This document shows, one piece after another, positions 20,007-34,083 of a DNA stretch of 64,000 bases. Each line of letters opens with the position of its first letter. The first letter of the stretch is position 1. Position numbers and translations under genes: made by a program. The DNA lies in NCBI GenBank assembly GCA_017354895.1, contig CP071496.1, positions 744,001 through 808,000 on the forward strand, written 5' to 3'. The notes beneath the pieces are model-generated. The model was not told where the DNA came from, did not search any database, and saw only the letters and a program-made list of their open reading frames with translations. This DNA is from Podospora comata (Eukaryota > Ascomycota > Sordariomycetes > Sordariales > Podosporaceae).

Positions 20007-20186
20007 ATGGAGCCAGTATATTACTATGTTATCTTTCTAGCTGCCTTGCTAGTCTTCGCTGCTTCGCGCACGCTCTTAAGCCGTATTTCACAAAAGATAA
20101 TACTGGCCATCACATTTGACTTTACCAAAACCATCAGTACCGTGTATTATTTTCATGGTTCACCCTTACTTCACTTTAAACTTTAG
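20007..20186 (+). pseudogene. Possible 5' fragment of a membrane-protein gene (59 aa)
   Basis: ATG at 20007 opens a convincing N-terminal membrane anchor (YYYVIFLAALLVFAASRTLL) followed by a basic and mixed region. It stops at TAG just where the sequence becomes strongly AT-rich. It looks like the first exon of a gene whose remainder was replaced by, or lost in, the RIP block. I cannot name the family. Confidence 0.3.
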
Positions 20187-21079
20187 TCTTACTACTATAC
20201 TTTAAAATAAACGTTATTGCTTTAACTTTCGGCATTTTATATTAGAATTTGAGGGCTTTAGAATAAAAAGTAGCGAAGCTCACTCTTATTAACTTTATAC
20301 CTCTATTTGTAGGTAGGATCGTAATTATACTTCTTAGTTTCTTAATATTTTTTTTATTCTTACTAGTTTATATAAACAGATAGGGCGAATAGTAACGGTA
20401 GAAAGCATCTTACATTCTGTAATTACTCTTACGCTACAGCTTATTCCTGAACAGGTTCCAACCTCTGGATATATCGTATGTTTTTACGGGTACGTGTACT
20501 AAGCTATATTTATTATTAGCCTCAGGCAGCTTTACTATTAATTTTCCTTTTAATATCGGCTATTCGCGTTTTGTAGCGCCACCGCTAACGATTATATCGA
20601 CTTCTATACTATATATTCGCTATAGTAATACTGGAGGTAATAACGTAGTATATTTTCCTCCTTACTTCCATAAATACTAAAGTCCTTATACTAGCCTCTC
20701 TAGTCCTCTTCGTGCTCAGCATTTTTGTATATACAATAATACTACTTTACGGTATAAAGGCGGTTATTACTAACGTATAGATTAATAATATAGTAATCGG
20801 TCTAGAGGTGTCTACCGAAAAGCCTCTTGAATTATTAATAGGCGGGTACTTCTATTTATTTTTTAATAGGCGGTTTTCTCGCTATTAGCTTTACTGCAGC
20901 TACGCTACATAAGTTTTATAGCTGAATATATTTAATTGTCGGACACCTAGCGTTAGGTAAAAAGTAAATACTTTTACGTTTATATTATTAAGGAATACCT
21001 ATACTAATTTTTTAAAAACTTTTACTTAGTGACTCTATTATAATCTAGGGCCTATATAAATTAAAGTTAAAACTAAAGT

Positions 21080-21480
21080 CCTACGAGAATATTATTCCTA
21101 TAGTAAAGGGTATAGTGAAATAGTGAAAAACATACAAGAACAACCACAACACCACAAATATACCGTCAATAGGTCCTTGAATGACCTCACCTGCGTGACA
21201 GTGGCTCGCTCGCAGGCCGCACTTCACGCAGGACAAAGAAAAGACGTTATGGGCTCGCAGGCCACATAATAGGCACCGGATTGGCCTGATCAGAGGGCCA
21301 GAATTGCCTGCACGCATGCAAGGCACAAAAATACAAAGAAAATAAAAGTCGATGATCTGTCAAAAATAGAATGTCAGAAGCAGACCGTTTATATACATGA
21401 CCCCTGACCTCCCCTGAGCGCTACTTCCTTACTTATACCCTCAGGCTAGTGGCTGCACCCCAAACCATCGCAGAAATAAA
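21080..21480. other. Normal-GC island inside the RIP block, unknown
   Basis: About 400 bp escape the AT-rich decay. It contains two CTCGCAGGCC motifs (near 21209 and 21253) and a mildly repetitive GC-rich centre. It has the size of an LTR or a non-duplicated insert, but I find no partner copy or target duplication in the window. Confidence 0.35.
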
Positions 21481-21854
21481 TAGACTTACAATCGCTTATT
21501 TAAGAAAGAAAAAGAGCTAGTAGTATTATTTAATAAGTAACTCCGAAGTTTAAAAAGTTCTTTAGCGGCAGAAAAGAAGTATTTTACCGGAAGAGCGTTT
21601 TTTTATAACTTTATACGAAAAGTAAATATTTTTCAAATAACTAATTTTAGTACTTAAAGTGGATTTATTTTAAACAATATTAAAGTATTTTAAGCGTTAG
21701 ATCTTAATAATATAGGTATTAAGTACTACCTTTTCTTACTTGAATACTAATTTTTAATAAATCTTATTAATCTTTTTTTATTTAAACCCCGATTAAGTAA
21801 AAGGCTCGCGAACTTTTTAGTGGAGCGATTACTTTTAGTTAATATACTCGAGTT

Positions 21855-22238
21855 TGTGACGAACCCCTATCCAGAACCTCTAAAAGGGATACTAGTCGAA
21901 GGTACTTCTAAATAATCGTGGTTCGGTACACCTAAATAGTACACAATAAAATATTTTAATGTAAATACTAAATACCGTAAATATAAATTTAAATTATATA
22001 TTATAGAACTATCTATCTATATTAGCTAGTGCCTTCGTATATATAGACCCGGTACTAAGCTTAATACTGTCCTAAATTAATAGGCTCGACTATCGATTTC
22101 ATCGATACTATCCCTTTTAGGATTAACTTTTCTAAATCGATTTTTGATTTTAATAATCCCATTCTAATTAGTCCGAGCTCCCGTATTAATAATTAATCTA
22201 TAGTACGTTAACGCCCTACTAAATATTAAGCCGTAATA
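21855..22238 (-). repeat. Element C, left LTR (3' LTR)
   Basis: 384 bp, same length as the copy at 37052-37435 and alignable throughout; considerably more AT-rich than its partner. Confidence 0.8.
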
Positions 22239-22345
22239 TAATACTACCCCTCCTAGGCTAAAGTCCTATTAGCCTAGCCTATTCTCTTACGTTTACTAAT
22301 ATTTATAAATTTTTCTTTTTTCTCTTTTTTATTATACTTTATAAT

Positions 22346-22968
22346 TGTTAGCTGGTAAGCCCTGATAGGCCTATAAAACAGTACCTATACAGGGTTGCTG
22401 TAGAATACAGCAGTGCGCAAGCGGAAGCGGGAGGATACGACGGCAGTGCCGAAGGAAGGGAAAGGCACTGTAATACAGTGGAGTATAAGGAATAGGAATT
22501 GCCTTTATTACTCTTATTATCCTTAATGCCCTTTGATGCCTTTAAGGAAAGAAAGGAAAACTATTCTACAGGAGAGGAGAGAGGTCTATATATAGGCCTT
22601 CGTAGGCCTACTGTGGGTCCTGTAGGCCCTGAAGGCCCTATACCACTTAGGGCAGTTAGTGGACCTTAGTGGGTCTGGTAGAACCTCATGGAAATCCATC
22701 GAACTTATAGTGGCAAGGGTGCCCTGTAGATCACACCATTATAGCAGCTTATTGCGTAAGCTCGTAGCCACTTTGGAAGGTTCTAGCATCCGTTGACTAA
22801 GCCTCAGGCCACAGTGGCCCTGTATGCCTAGGCAAGGGTCCCTTGTAAAGAATATTCTAGAGGGAGCCAAGCCGGGAAATTCCGTTACTGCTTATAGCAG
22901 TACTGCCCACTGTAATACTAATCTGTAGGGCAGTAAATAGGGCACTTAGTAGTACCCACATGTTAACA
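22346..22968 (-). repeat. Family A LTR, copy 4 (inverted relative to copies 1-3)
   Basis: Reads TGTTAGCTGG...CATGTTAACA on the plus strand, the reverse complement of the copies at 30.1, 32.1 and 34.1 kb, 623 bp. No matching 5-bp flanks were found (ATAAT left, ACTCT right). It lies within element C close to its 3' LTR and is well preserved compared with its surroundings. Confidence 0.85.
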
Positions 22969-25900
22969 ACTCTTTTAAAAAAAAAGTTATTAAATACAAT
23001 TTATTATTATTCTTTTACTATTTTAATTATTTATAAATCGTATAGTTTAATATATTTACTTTAACCTTAAATAATCGACTAGAGTTTAATAATTTAAGTA
23101 CCAGGTCCTTTAAAATAACCTCTTTTGGCTTTTAAAAAGCCTACTTTTTTTCTTACTCCTACCGGAACTCTACGTCCTTCTTAATTAAATAGTTAAATAG
23201 TTATACGATACTTACGTACCTATAAATAAATATTTAATAGAAATTCGTAAACCCTAAAAATTCTTTAACGTATATTTATAATTACGGTATAAACTAATCC
23301 TTAATTACCGTAATTCTTTTAAATTCTACATAAACCTCGCTTAACGATATTAAACATTTTAACTATACTTTTTTTTATATATAAAACTCGCTCTTCTCTT
23401 TATTAATTAAAAGTCCGGCTCCGTATAGTACGTCAAATATTTTTTATACGTATCGCTTATACTTTTTTAAAGTACGTAAGTAAATAAGAATGTTATCAAG
23501 ATAATATATTACTATTTTATCAAGGTACTTCTATATAGTATAGTTAACGAGAGATTAGAACGTTATAGGTATATTAGTTAACCCGAATAATATTACGAGA
23601 TACTCGAAATAACTATAGGGTATATAAAATATTATTTTTTATTCGTTTCCTTCTTTAATCTATATATAGGCGTACCCGATAAGTATATTTAGGTATATAA
23701 AGTATTACGCTCTAATTAAATAACTCTATATTTTAAATATTAATAGTAATAAATAATTGTTTTTTACCGTTTCGTTATTTAATTATCGGTAATCTATATA
23801 TAGTTATAAATTACTATCCTTCTTTCATATAAAAAATATAAGGTATTTTACTAGCGATATAAACTTCTTAATATATTTTTTTTAAAATTCTCGTTTAAGT
23901 ATTTCCGTAATTCTTTATTTTACTTATTATTAATATAATAAACTTTAAATAACTTATAATTTAGCTCTTTTTTTTAATTTAATTTCGTAATCTTACGGCC
24001 CTCGCTCTAGAAACCCCTTTAAATACTTTACCGTAAAGGCTAAGTATCCTCGATATTCTACCGGTACTATTTTTTTCTTGCCTTTCTCTATATTATAATA
24101 ATAAATATATTTATTAACCTCCGATATTTTTACTAACGTCGTTGGCCTTATTTCTTCGATCTTACTATTTATATCGATAAAATATATTATTACTTTTTAA
24201 GCTCCTTACGGTAGTACCGTAGAGGATACTTATTTTATATTTTACTTTATATATACTTTTAATTTTTTATCGTTAATTAAATATTTTTAAAGCTTTTTTA
24301 ATTATAAATAATTACTATCTTTCTAATTAATATTTAAATTATAGTTTTTATATTATAATTACCCTAAGATTATATCCTTCGAGGGTCCTATATTTATAAT
24401 ATTAAAAATAATTACAATCGTTTTTCCTTCGACTATAATATCTAAAGGTAGTATTTCTTTATAAACTTTTTATATCGGAAATAGTTTTTATATAATAATC
24501 TATTCCTGTTTTTTCTTTTATGGTATTTTAATTTAATATATAAACTATAACGAAATTAAATTTATTTTTAAACTTTTCTTTATTAATATCTTTACTTAAA
24601 TATCCTTTTAGTATATTATAATTTAAAAATATTTACTTTTTTTTATTTTTTTCTTATATAGTAACGACCTTATTAATAAACGCCGGATCGTTATCCTATA
24701 CCTTTACTTTATACCGATATTTATAAAAATATTATTTATAGTCCGTTAAAGGTTAATGGCCCCCGCGAAAGGCCGCGAGTCGTTTCCTAAGCGGTTATAT
24801 TATTTAAAAGTATTCTTTTATTCCGTATTAATTAGCTATACGATGTCCCTTAATTATATTTACTTAACTTCCTTCTATCTTCCGTTTCTTATTTCTTTAG
24901 TATTTTCTTATATCTATATTCGATAACGGTTCCTTTACTTAATCGTTTACTTAAATATCTTCGCTTAATAATATTATTTAACTTTTTTTCGTAAATATAT
25001 AACGTAGTTTAAGCTAAAGTATTATCTTAATATTACTTTCTTTTACGAATATATATTATTATTTATATTTTAACCGTTTATATATTCGACGTAATACCTC
25101 GTATACTTTAATATAACTTATATAATTTAAAGTCCTTCTTTTAATTTAATTAGGTTTTAAACTTTCTATAAAATATAATTATTTAATTTTTCCTATTAAG
25201 CTTTTTCCTATTAAACTATTATCTTTCTAATTAATTATAATTTACTTTCCTTATTTACTTTACGTACCGGCTGATAATTATATAATAATTTACTTTAGTA
25301 ATACTTTATATAATTATATATAATATATTAGAACTAAGGTACTTTCCGATATTCCGGATACCTAAAATAAAATTATAGTATATTTTCCTTATAGGATATA
25401 TACTATATAAACGTAAGTATATTTTTTAATAGCTTTACGATTTTAATATTAATAACCTTTTTACTTTTCTAATATTGTTTTTAGTTTTTATATATAAACT
25501 TTATAAACTATAATATTTTTATTAAAATAATAATTTTATATTTACCGTACTACTTTTTTAATATCGTTTACTTAATAGGTCTATTCTATTACGTAGGATT
25601 ATCGTTTTAAATAACCTTTCTAATAATATTTATAATAACTGATATTATTTAATTTTATAATATTTATATTTAAAGATCTCTTTCTTTATACTCCGCCTTT
25701 AGTTTTTTTAATATCTCTTTAACTTCCTAAAATTCTATATCCTCCTATTCGGCGTACTAATTAAAATCTTCCTCGGAGCTTACCGCTCCATTTTATTAAT
25801 ACTTAATAGTTATTACTTTTACGATTTTTAGTCCTTTTAATATAGTAATTATTACGATTTTCTTTCTCTAACTAAATTACTTAAGTATTTTATAATCTTT

Positions 25901-26263
25901 CTTTTAATATTTTATTTTACCGTAATTAAAATACTTAAAATTATTTCTACTCTAACCCTTACCTTGCGATTTTTATTATTATATAGCATTAACTTCTATT
26001 AGTCCCGCGTATATAATCCCTAAAACGTAAGTCCCGTATAAACGTTTCTTTTTTTTATTATTAAAATAGTAAGATTTTAATATATACGTACCTTTCTACT
26101 CTTTACGGTACTAAAATTATTAATCGTTAATATATATTACTATTATAATATACTCGTCAATAATCTCCGGTCGTTTCTATTAATATAATTTATTTTTAAT
26201 TTTTTCTTTAAGTCTATTATAAAATAATTATAGTAACCTTTCATCGTTAATTTTATTATAAAG

Positions 26264-26618
26264 TGTGACAAGGGCTGTAACATCAGAGCTTGGAACTCAT
26301 GGTTCAATTCAGGCTAATAATCTTCAATGGCCTCGAAGTCTGTGATACTGAGAAGAAGAAGAAGGGATACAGTCTTGGTGTTTCTCAAATGCGTATTTTA
26401 TCCTTCCTCGCGTGGCCCGTGCCTTTATTGGCCTCAGGCTATCGCTAAGTCCTTCAATATCCTACTGGGCCAGTGGGCTTCCTTTGATGACCGCCATGCC
26501 TCTGGTTATCCGCCTTACTTTGAACAAGAGGCTCACGACGTGTAGTTACTCCTCTTTGCGGTAGTATCGACGGTGTTGTTGGGCGTAGTTGTAGGTGGTT
26601 AGCTTTTGCCGTGTGATA
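26264..26618 (-). repeat. Element B, left LTR (3' LTR)
   Basis: 355 bp, TGTGACA...TGTGATA; less decayed than its partner over most of its length. Confidence 0.88.
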
Positions 26619-29600
26619 CTATCTCCCCCCTTCTTATACTCGCCCTCGAGCTTAATGATGGCTTTATACCTCCAGGCGTGAGTCCTTAGGTTTGTCGGGG
26701 TATTGAGCGTGGAAGGCTCGTAAAGCCGTTTTAGCTCCATTGCTATAGAAGTAATCGAAAGGTTCCTACGTCTAATGTCTCTTTTAAGGCCAACCTTCTT
26801 ACTTAACTAGATACTTAACTTCTTTACTTATCGTAGTCGAATCTATTACCTTTTTTATTTAATAGTCTTTTACCTTTACCGGCGTAGCTTTTCGCAGGAC
26901 CTAGTCTAGATTAAGTAGTACCTATCCGCTAGCGTAATAGGGCTCGATAAAGGAAACGTAGAAGGTATTATAGATTCGCTAATACTTAAGGAAAGTTAGT
27001 CGGATAGCGGTAAGCGAAATTACTTTCTAGATTTTAAACGGGCTTAATATCTTCTTATTTAGCTTCTTAAAGGGTTAACGAGTCTTAATATACCTAGCGT
27101 TAAGTATTACTAGCTAGTCCTATTCGAATAAAGGTACTTCTTTTCTCTTTAAATCTACCTATTACTTTATACGCTTACGGGTATCTTTTAGAGAATTCCG
27201 CGCTTCCTTATAAACCTAGGTTATTTAATATATATATAGCCGGCTCGAAGGGTTATAAACGGTAATATTTGACGAAAGGTTATTAGAGATAAAATAATAA
27301 CCGTAATTAGTAAAGAAAAGCGATATACCTATTAGTATTTTATAGGTATTATTATACGTGAATTTTACTATAAAAATAATTTATTTTAGTTAACTATTTT
27401 GTAATTAATAAAGGCGTAAAAATATATTTTTAATTTTTAATTTACGGTTTTTATATATTTATCTATTTAAGGATAGAAAGCTATATTTATATAGTTATTA
27501 ATACCGACGAGCTTTAGGAAATTTTTCTATAAATAAGTAGTAAAGCGTAAATCTTAGTTAAAAATAATATTTATTAATATACCGTAAAGTTATTAATACT
27601 CGCGCGTAAGAATCTAAATTAAGTCGTTAATCTTTTTCGCTTTAACGTATAGTAAAATAAAGTATATTATTTTAATAAATATATTTATGATAACCTAAAT
27701 CGAATTATAACCGAAGGATAGTAGAAGATTTATAATAAAGTTTATAGAGATTACTCTCTATAGTTTCTAAGGAATCTCTATTAGTTAAAATAACCCGAAA
27801 GTATTATAGCGTAAGTACTTATTTTACTAATACTCTCTATATCTTCGTACGTACTTACGAACGTCCTAATCTATACCTAGCTATTAGAAATTACGTTAAA
27901 TAAAGTCGATAGTCTTATTTATACTTAAATAGCCTACGATAATAGAGTCGTACTTAGATTCGAAAATCCCTTTCTGTAATACTAAATCGCTAGGGATCCT
28001 TAATAGATTATTATAGTATAGTAAACTATAATCTTTATACTTATTTTTAAATAGTGCTGCTAGATCCCTAGTATAATCGGTATCTTTATTAGTAACTATT
28101 TTAACCTGGGTAAGGAAATTATTATTTTACGTTAGGGCGATTAGTATATTAGCGAGCCTTACAGAAAAAACTAAAAAAGAAGGTCCCTCATTTGGCAGTA
28201 AAAAGTAATAATTTTTTAGGACCGAAATAATCGGCTAATCCTTATTTCCCCCCTTTTTAAGCCGATATTAATCGAGTTTTAAAAGTACGTCGGCCTTAGT
28301 ATTTAGTTACCTTAAGCGATATATAATAATAAAATTATAGGCCGTAAGCTTTTACACTTACCTTACTTATCGTCGATTTAATACTTTTATTATTATAAAG
28401 TAAGCTAGGTTCTAATAGTTGGAGTATATCTCGATACGGTACTTAACTCTTTCTAAATATTTTCGTTATTTTATAAAGTAATTTACGATTATTAGTAACT
28501 TCTTATTATATACTTCGTAGTTTATTTTTAGTTTAATAAGTTTACGAAAGTAAAAGGCTATAGGATAAAGCTTTCCGTCCTTCCCTTTTTAAAATATAAT
28601 TCTTCCTAGGGTAAAGTCTAAGGTATTTATTTTTATAATTATTTATTTAAAAGGATTAAAGTAGGATAGGATCGGGGCTATAGTAAATATTTTTTTAAAC
28701 TTACGAAAGGCCTCCTCTATTATAATCGTTTACTTTTAGCTCTTTACCTTTAGCTTTAGCGATCCCGTTAATAGTTTAATAATATTAAAGAACCCCTTAA
28801 TAATACATTAATAGAAATTAATAAAATTAATAAAAAATTATATTACCTTTAGTAAGGTTAGCGTAAGTTAGTTAAAAATATAATTTACTTTCTCTTTAAA
28901 TATAGATATCCTATACTCGGAGATAATATACCTAAGGTACTTAACCTACTTTATTACCTATATACTTTTCTTTACTAAAATAATAAAGTTATTTTCTTTT
29001 AGCCTCCGTAATATTTCTTTCGTAAGCCGGTCGTGCTCTTTTATAATATTAACATATATAAAGATATTATTTACGTATATTAGTACCTTTATATTAATGA
29101 GGTTACTTAGGACTCTATGGACTATAGTTTAGAAAATAGCTGGGGCGTTAATTAGCCCGAAATATATAATTATAAATTTAAAGAGGCCGTAGCGATAGCG
29201 GAAAGCTATCTTCTATTTATTTCCTTCCTTAATTTATACGAGGTTAAATCCGTTTTTTAGATCGATTTTAGTAAAGTATTTAACTTTAGTAAAGTAATTT
29301 TATAGTTTAATAATAAATAATAAAGGATACCGGTTAAGAATAGTAATAGCGTTAAGTACTTTTTAGTTTATTATTGGGCAAAAGTAATCTTTATATTTTC
29401 CTTTCTTCTCGATAGAAACGTTTTTATCGATTATAATGATAGGAGTATTATAGAGGGATTTAAAAGGCTTAATTTTACTTTCTATTAATATTTTATTTAA
29501 TTAAGCCCGTAAAAACTTAAATTCTTTACCGTTAAAAAAGTAAATAGGGCCCTATAATAATATTTTCCCGTCGACTAAGTTAATAGTATAGTTTTAAAGT

Positions 29601-30120
29601 TTATATTTTAGTAGCCTTTAAAAGATATTTTAAGGGACTAACGGTACTAGGTCCCGGAAATGTTTAGGAATAAAGCTTCGATTATCCGTAATACTAAAAA
29701 CGATTTTACTAACCTTCCTTAATACCGATAGGTTAATATACCGTTCGTAGTAAATAAGTAACGTAAATATAATTTTCGAGGGGTTTTAAATTATAGAACT
29801 CCGCTAATTAGTACTTTTATAGTTATTAGTATAGTAAAATATAATTATATTTTAAATCGAACTTACTAATTTCGAATTAAAGCTTAATAAAATAGTCCTT
29901 TACGTACCTAAGGGCCACGGTATTAAAGTAAAGTATTTATTTATTTATATTTCCTTCTCCGTTAAAGGATTAAAGATAAAACCTAGGAAAGTAATAAAAG
30001 GTCTTAATGGAAAGGCGGCTAACTATATCCTTTAATAAAATAGGGACTATACTACTATAGTCCAGGAAGATATATATTAGGTATTCGCGAGGGCGCCTTA
30101 TAATAACCTTGATAATATTT

Positions 30121-30736
30121 TGTTAACATGTGGGTACTACTAAGTGCCCTATTTACTGCCCTACAGATTGATATTACAGTGGGCAGTACTGCTATAAGCA
30201 GTAACGGAATTTCCCGGCTTGGCTCCCTCTAGAATGTTCTTTACAAGGGACCCTTGCCTAGGCTTACAGGGCTACTGTGGCCTGAGGCTTAGTCAAAGGA
30301 TGCTAGAACCTTCCAAAGTGGCTACGAGCTTACGCAATAAGCTGCTATAATGGTGTGATCTACAGGGCACCCCTGCCACTGAAGGTTCGATGGATTTCCA
30401 TAAGGTTCTACTAGACCCACTAAAGTCCACTAACCACCCTAAGTGGTATAGGGCCTTCAGGGCCTACAGGACCCACAGTAGGCCTACGAAGGCCTATATA
30501 TATAGACCTCTCTCCTCTCCTGTAGAATAGTTTTCCTTTCTTTCCTTAAGGGCATCAAAGGACAATAAGAGTAATAAAGGCAATTCCTATTCCTTATACT
30601 CCACTGTATTATAGTGCCTTTCCCTTCCTTCGGCACTGCCGTCGTATCCTCCCGCTTCCGCTTGCGCACTGCTGTATCCTACAGCAACCCTGTATAGGTA
30701 CTATATTATAGGCCTATCAGGGCATACCAGCTAACA
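30121..30736 (+). repeat. Family A solo LTR, copy 1
   Basis: 616 bp, TGTTAACATG...CAGCTAACA, flanked by TATTT on both sides (30116-30120 and 30737-30741). An independent insertion into element B followed by loss of the internal part, or inserted long ago and reduced to a solo LTR. Confidence 0.9.
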
Positions 30737-32100
30737 TATTTATATTAATAATAGGCTTAGGTTCTACCTTTAGTCGGCTTTATAGTTATTCCTTTTTATT
30801 ATTTAAGTAAGGGCGTTTAACTTCCGTAATAGTAACGTTAATCGGCTAATTATATTTTATTAACGTAGGCAGGTAGCCTAATAAAAATCTATTTCAGTAT
30901 TAAATATATTATTATTATATACTTTAAAGATTAGTAGGTCGTCGTTATTAAAGTATATTCCGATAATATCGATTTGTACTTTCTTTAGGGGTATTATTTC
31001 CTTTTTTTTTTCTTTACCTTTCTTTTAACTTTAGTTACTTTAGGGGGAGCTACAGGAAAGTTATTACTAAAAATATCCTTTTTAGCGAAGTAGGCGAGAG
31101 TATAATAATTATTACGGTTATATCGCTAATAAATAGATCCGTCTTTTTTATACTTATCGATATTATTTTATAAAACTCCTATTAATATTTTTTTTACGGT
31201 TACTTACTTAATATTCTTTAAATCAAGTCTAGTGTTTAAAGCTTTAAAAGGTACCTTATTACTTTTTAAAGATAGATTTAACGGTTATTAGGAGCGACTT
31301 TAGTAGGGAGGGCCCGACTTCGAGCGCTCCGAGATCGAAGTAAGTATATCTTTTCCTGCCCGGTAGTTAATTAAGATACTAAAGTTAATAAATATATTTT
31401 TATAAATATAATTAGTTTCTTAAATAATATAAGGGAAATCCTTATTTATCTCCGGGATTCTTTTCTATCTTAAGTAAATTAATTTAATAATTTTATTTAG
31501 AAGTACCTTTAAGATATACCTTTAAAACGTAATTCCCGACTATTAAATTACTTTATTAAGGTCCATAAGCTCGGTTAAGTACTATAAAATATTTTTTTAA
31601 TACCGGAGCTCTTATATCTTACGGGTATTATAGTACCTCTCGGCTATATCCCGAAAGTATTTTTAAATAGTAATAATATAATTACTTTAAATATTTACGA
31701 AGCCTAACCTCCGTATTTAATTAATTCGCTATTAGTATTATACCTAAGCTTTATTAATAAAAAAAGATTTAACTTAATTAATTTTAACCTAATCGGTAAG
31801 GAACCCTGTAGGGTAAAATTCTATATATATTTTTACTTTAAGCTATTCAAACCTAAATTTAGAGAGGTCTCTATCGTTATAATTTAAGGGTTTTACTATA
31901 TATACCGGGTTAATTTAAACTAGTGCCTAGGAAAATTAACGAATAAATTAAGTAAGGTCGTTTCGACCCAAGAAACTAAGTAATTAAGGGTAGTTACGTA
32001 AGGCTAGAGGTCCTCTAGGTAATCTTCTGCCTCTACCGTTAGGGGGTCCTTTTTCCCGTCGTTTATTATCGGGGTCCTCTATATCCGAGTCGTTAGGATC
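30737..32100. repeat. Duplicated segment X, copy 1 (element B interior)
   Basis: 1364 bp beginning TATTTATATTAATAATAGGC and ending GTCGTTAGGATC, nearly identical to 32715-34083. Part of the decayed interior of element B, originally present once between two family A LTR insertions. Confidence 0.9.
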
Positions 32101-32714
32101 TATTAACATGTGGGTACTACTAAGTGCCCTATTTACTGCCCTACAGATTGGTATTACAGTGGGCAGTACTGCTATAAGCAGTAACGGAATTTCCCGGCTT
32201 GGCTCCCTCTAGAATGTTCTTTACAAGGGACCCTTGCCTAGGCTTACAGGGCCACTGTGGCCTGAGGCTTAGTCAACGAATGCTAGAACCTTCCAAAGTG
32301 GCTACGAGCTTACGCAATAAGCTGCTATAATGGTGTGATCTACAGGGCACCCCTGCCACTAAAGGATCGATGGATTTCCATAAGGTTCTACCAGACCCAC
32401 TAAGGCCCACTAACCACCCTAAGTGGTATAGGGCCTTCAGGGCCTACAGGACCCACAGTAGGCCTACGAAGGCCTATATATAGACCTCTCTCCTCTCCTG
32501 TAGAATAGTTTTCCTTTCTCTCCTCAAGGGCATTAAAGGATAATAAGAGTAATAAAGGCAATTCCTATTCCTTATACTCCACTATATTACAGTGCCTTTC
32601 CCTTCCTTCGGCACTGCCGTCGTATCCTCCCGCTTCCGCTTGCGCACTGCTATATCCTACAGCAACCCTGTATAGGTACTATATTATAGGCCTATCAGGG
32701 CATACCAGCTAACA
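32101..32714 (+). repeat. Family A LTR, copy 2 (recombinant)
   Basis: 614 bp. Its left flank is GGATC, the target site of copy 3, and its right flank is TATTT, the target site of copy 1. Internal variants shared with copy 3 against copy 1 extend to about position 32590. This is the product expected of unequal crossing over within the last part of the LTR. Confidence 0.9.
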
Positions 32715-34083
32715 TATTTATATTAATAATAGGCTTAGGTTCTACCTTTAGTCGGCTTTATAGTTATTCCTTTTTATTATTTAAGTAAGGGCGTTTAACT
32801 TCCGTAATAGTAACGTTAATCGGCTAATTATATTTTATTAACGTAGGCAGGTAGCCTAATAAAAATCTATTTCAGTATTAAATATATTATTATTATATAC
32901 TTTAAAGATTAGTAGGTCGTCGTTATTAAAGTATATTCCGATAATATCGATTTGTACTTTCTTTAGGGGTATTATTTCCTTTTTTTTTTTTTTCTTTACC
33001 TTTCTTTTTAACTTTAGTTACTTTAGGGGAGCTACAGGAAAGTTATTACTAAAAATATCCTTTTTAGCGAAGTAGGCGAGAGTATAATAATTATTACGGT
33101 TATATCGCTAATAAATAGATCCGTCTTTTTATACTTATCGATATTATTTTATAAAACTCCTATTAATTTTTTTACGGTTACTTACTTAATATTCTTTTAA
33201 ATCAAGTCTAGTGTTTAAAGCTTTAAAAGGTACCTTATTACTTTTTAAAGATAGATTTAACGGTTATTAGGAGCGACTTTAGTAGGGAGGGCCCGACTTC
33301 GAGCGCGCTCCGAGATCGAAGTAAGTATATCTTTTCCCGCCCGGTAGTTAATTAAGATACTAAAGTTAATAAATATATTTTTATAAATATAATTAGTTTC
33401 TTAAATAATATAAGGGAAATCCTTATTTATCTCCGGGATTCTTTTTCTATCTTAAGTAAATTAATTTAATAATTTTATTTAGAAGTACCTTTAAGATATA
33501 CTTTTTAAAACGTAATTCCCGACTATTAAATTACTTTATTAAGGTCCATAAGCTCGGTTAAGTACTATAAAATATTTTTTTAATACCGGAGCTCTTATAT
33601 CTTACGGGTATTATAGTACCTCTCGGCTATATCCCGAAAGTATTTTTAAATAGTAATAATATAATTACTTTAAATATTTACGAAGCCTAACCTCCGTATT
33701 TAATTAATTCGCTATTAGTATTATACCTAAGCTTTATTAATAAAAAAAGATTTAACTTAATTAATTTTAACCTAATCGGTAAGGAACCCTGTAGGGTAAA
33801 ATTCTATATATATTTTTACTTTAAGCTATTCAAACCTAAATTTAGAGAGGTCTCTATCGTTATAATTTAAGGGTTTTACTATATATACCGGGTTAATTTA
33901 AACTAGTGCCTAGGAAAATTAACGAATAAATTAAGTAAGGTCGTTTCGACCTAAGAAACTAAGTAATTAAGGGTAGTTACGTAAGGCTAGAGGTCCTCTA
34001 GATAATCTTCTGCCTCTACCGTTAGGGGGTCCTTTTTCCCGTCGTTTATTATCGGGGTCCTCTATATCCGAGTCGTTAGGATC
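32715..34083. repeat. Duplicated segment X, copy 2
   Basis: 1369 bp, same content as 30737-32100; differs mainly in homopolymer lengths and a few substitutions, so the duplication is younger than most of the RIP decay of element B. Confidence 0.9.

Noticed and set aside
22346-30736. Inverted pair of family A LTRs taken as one large inverted-repeat element
   Set aside because: The flanks do not match and the contents belong to elements B and C. Two independent insertions explain the arrangement.
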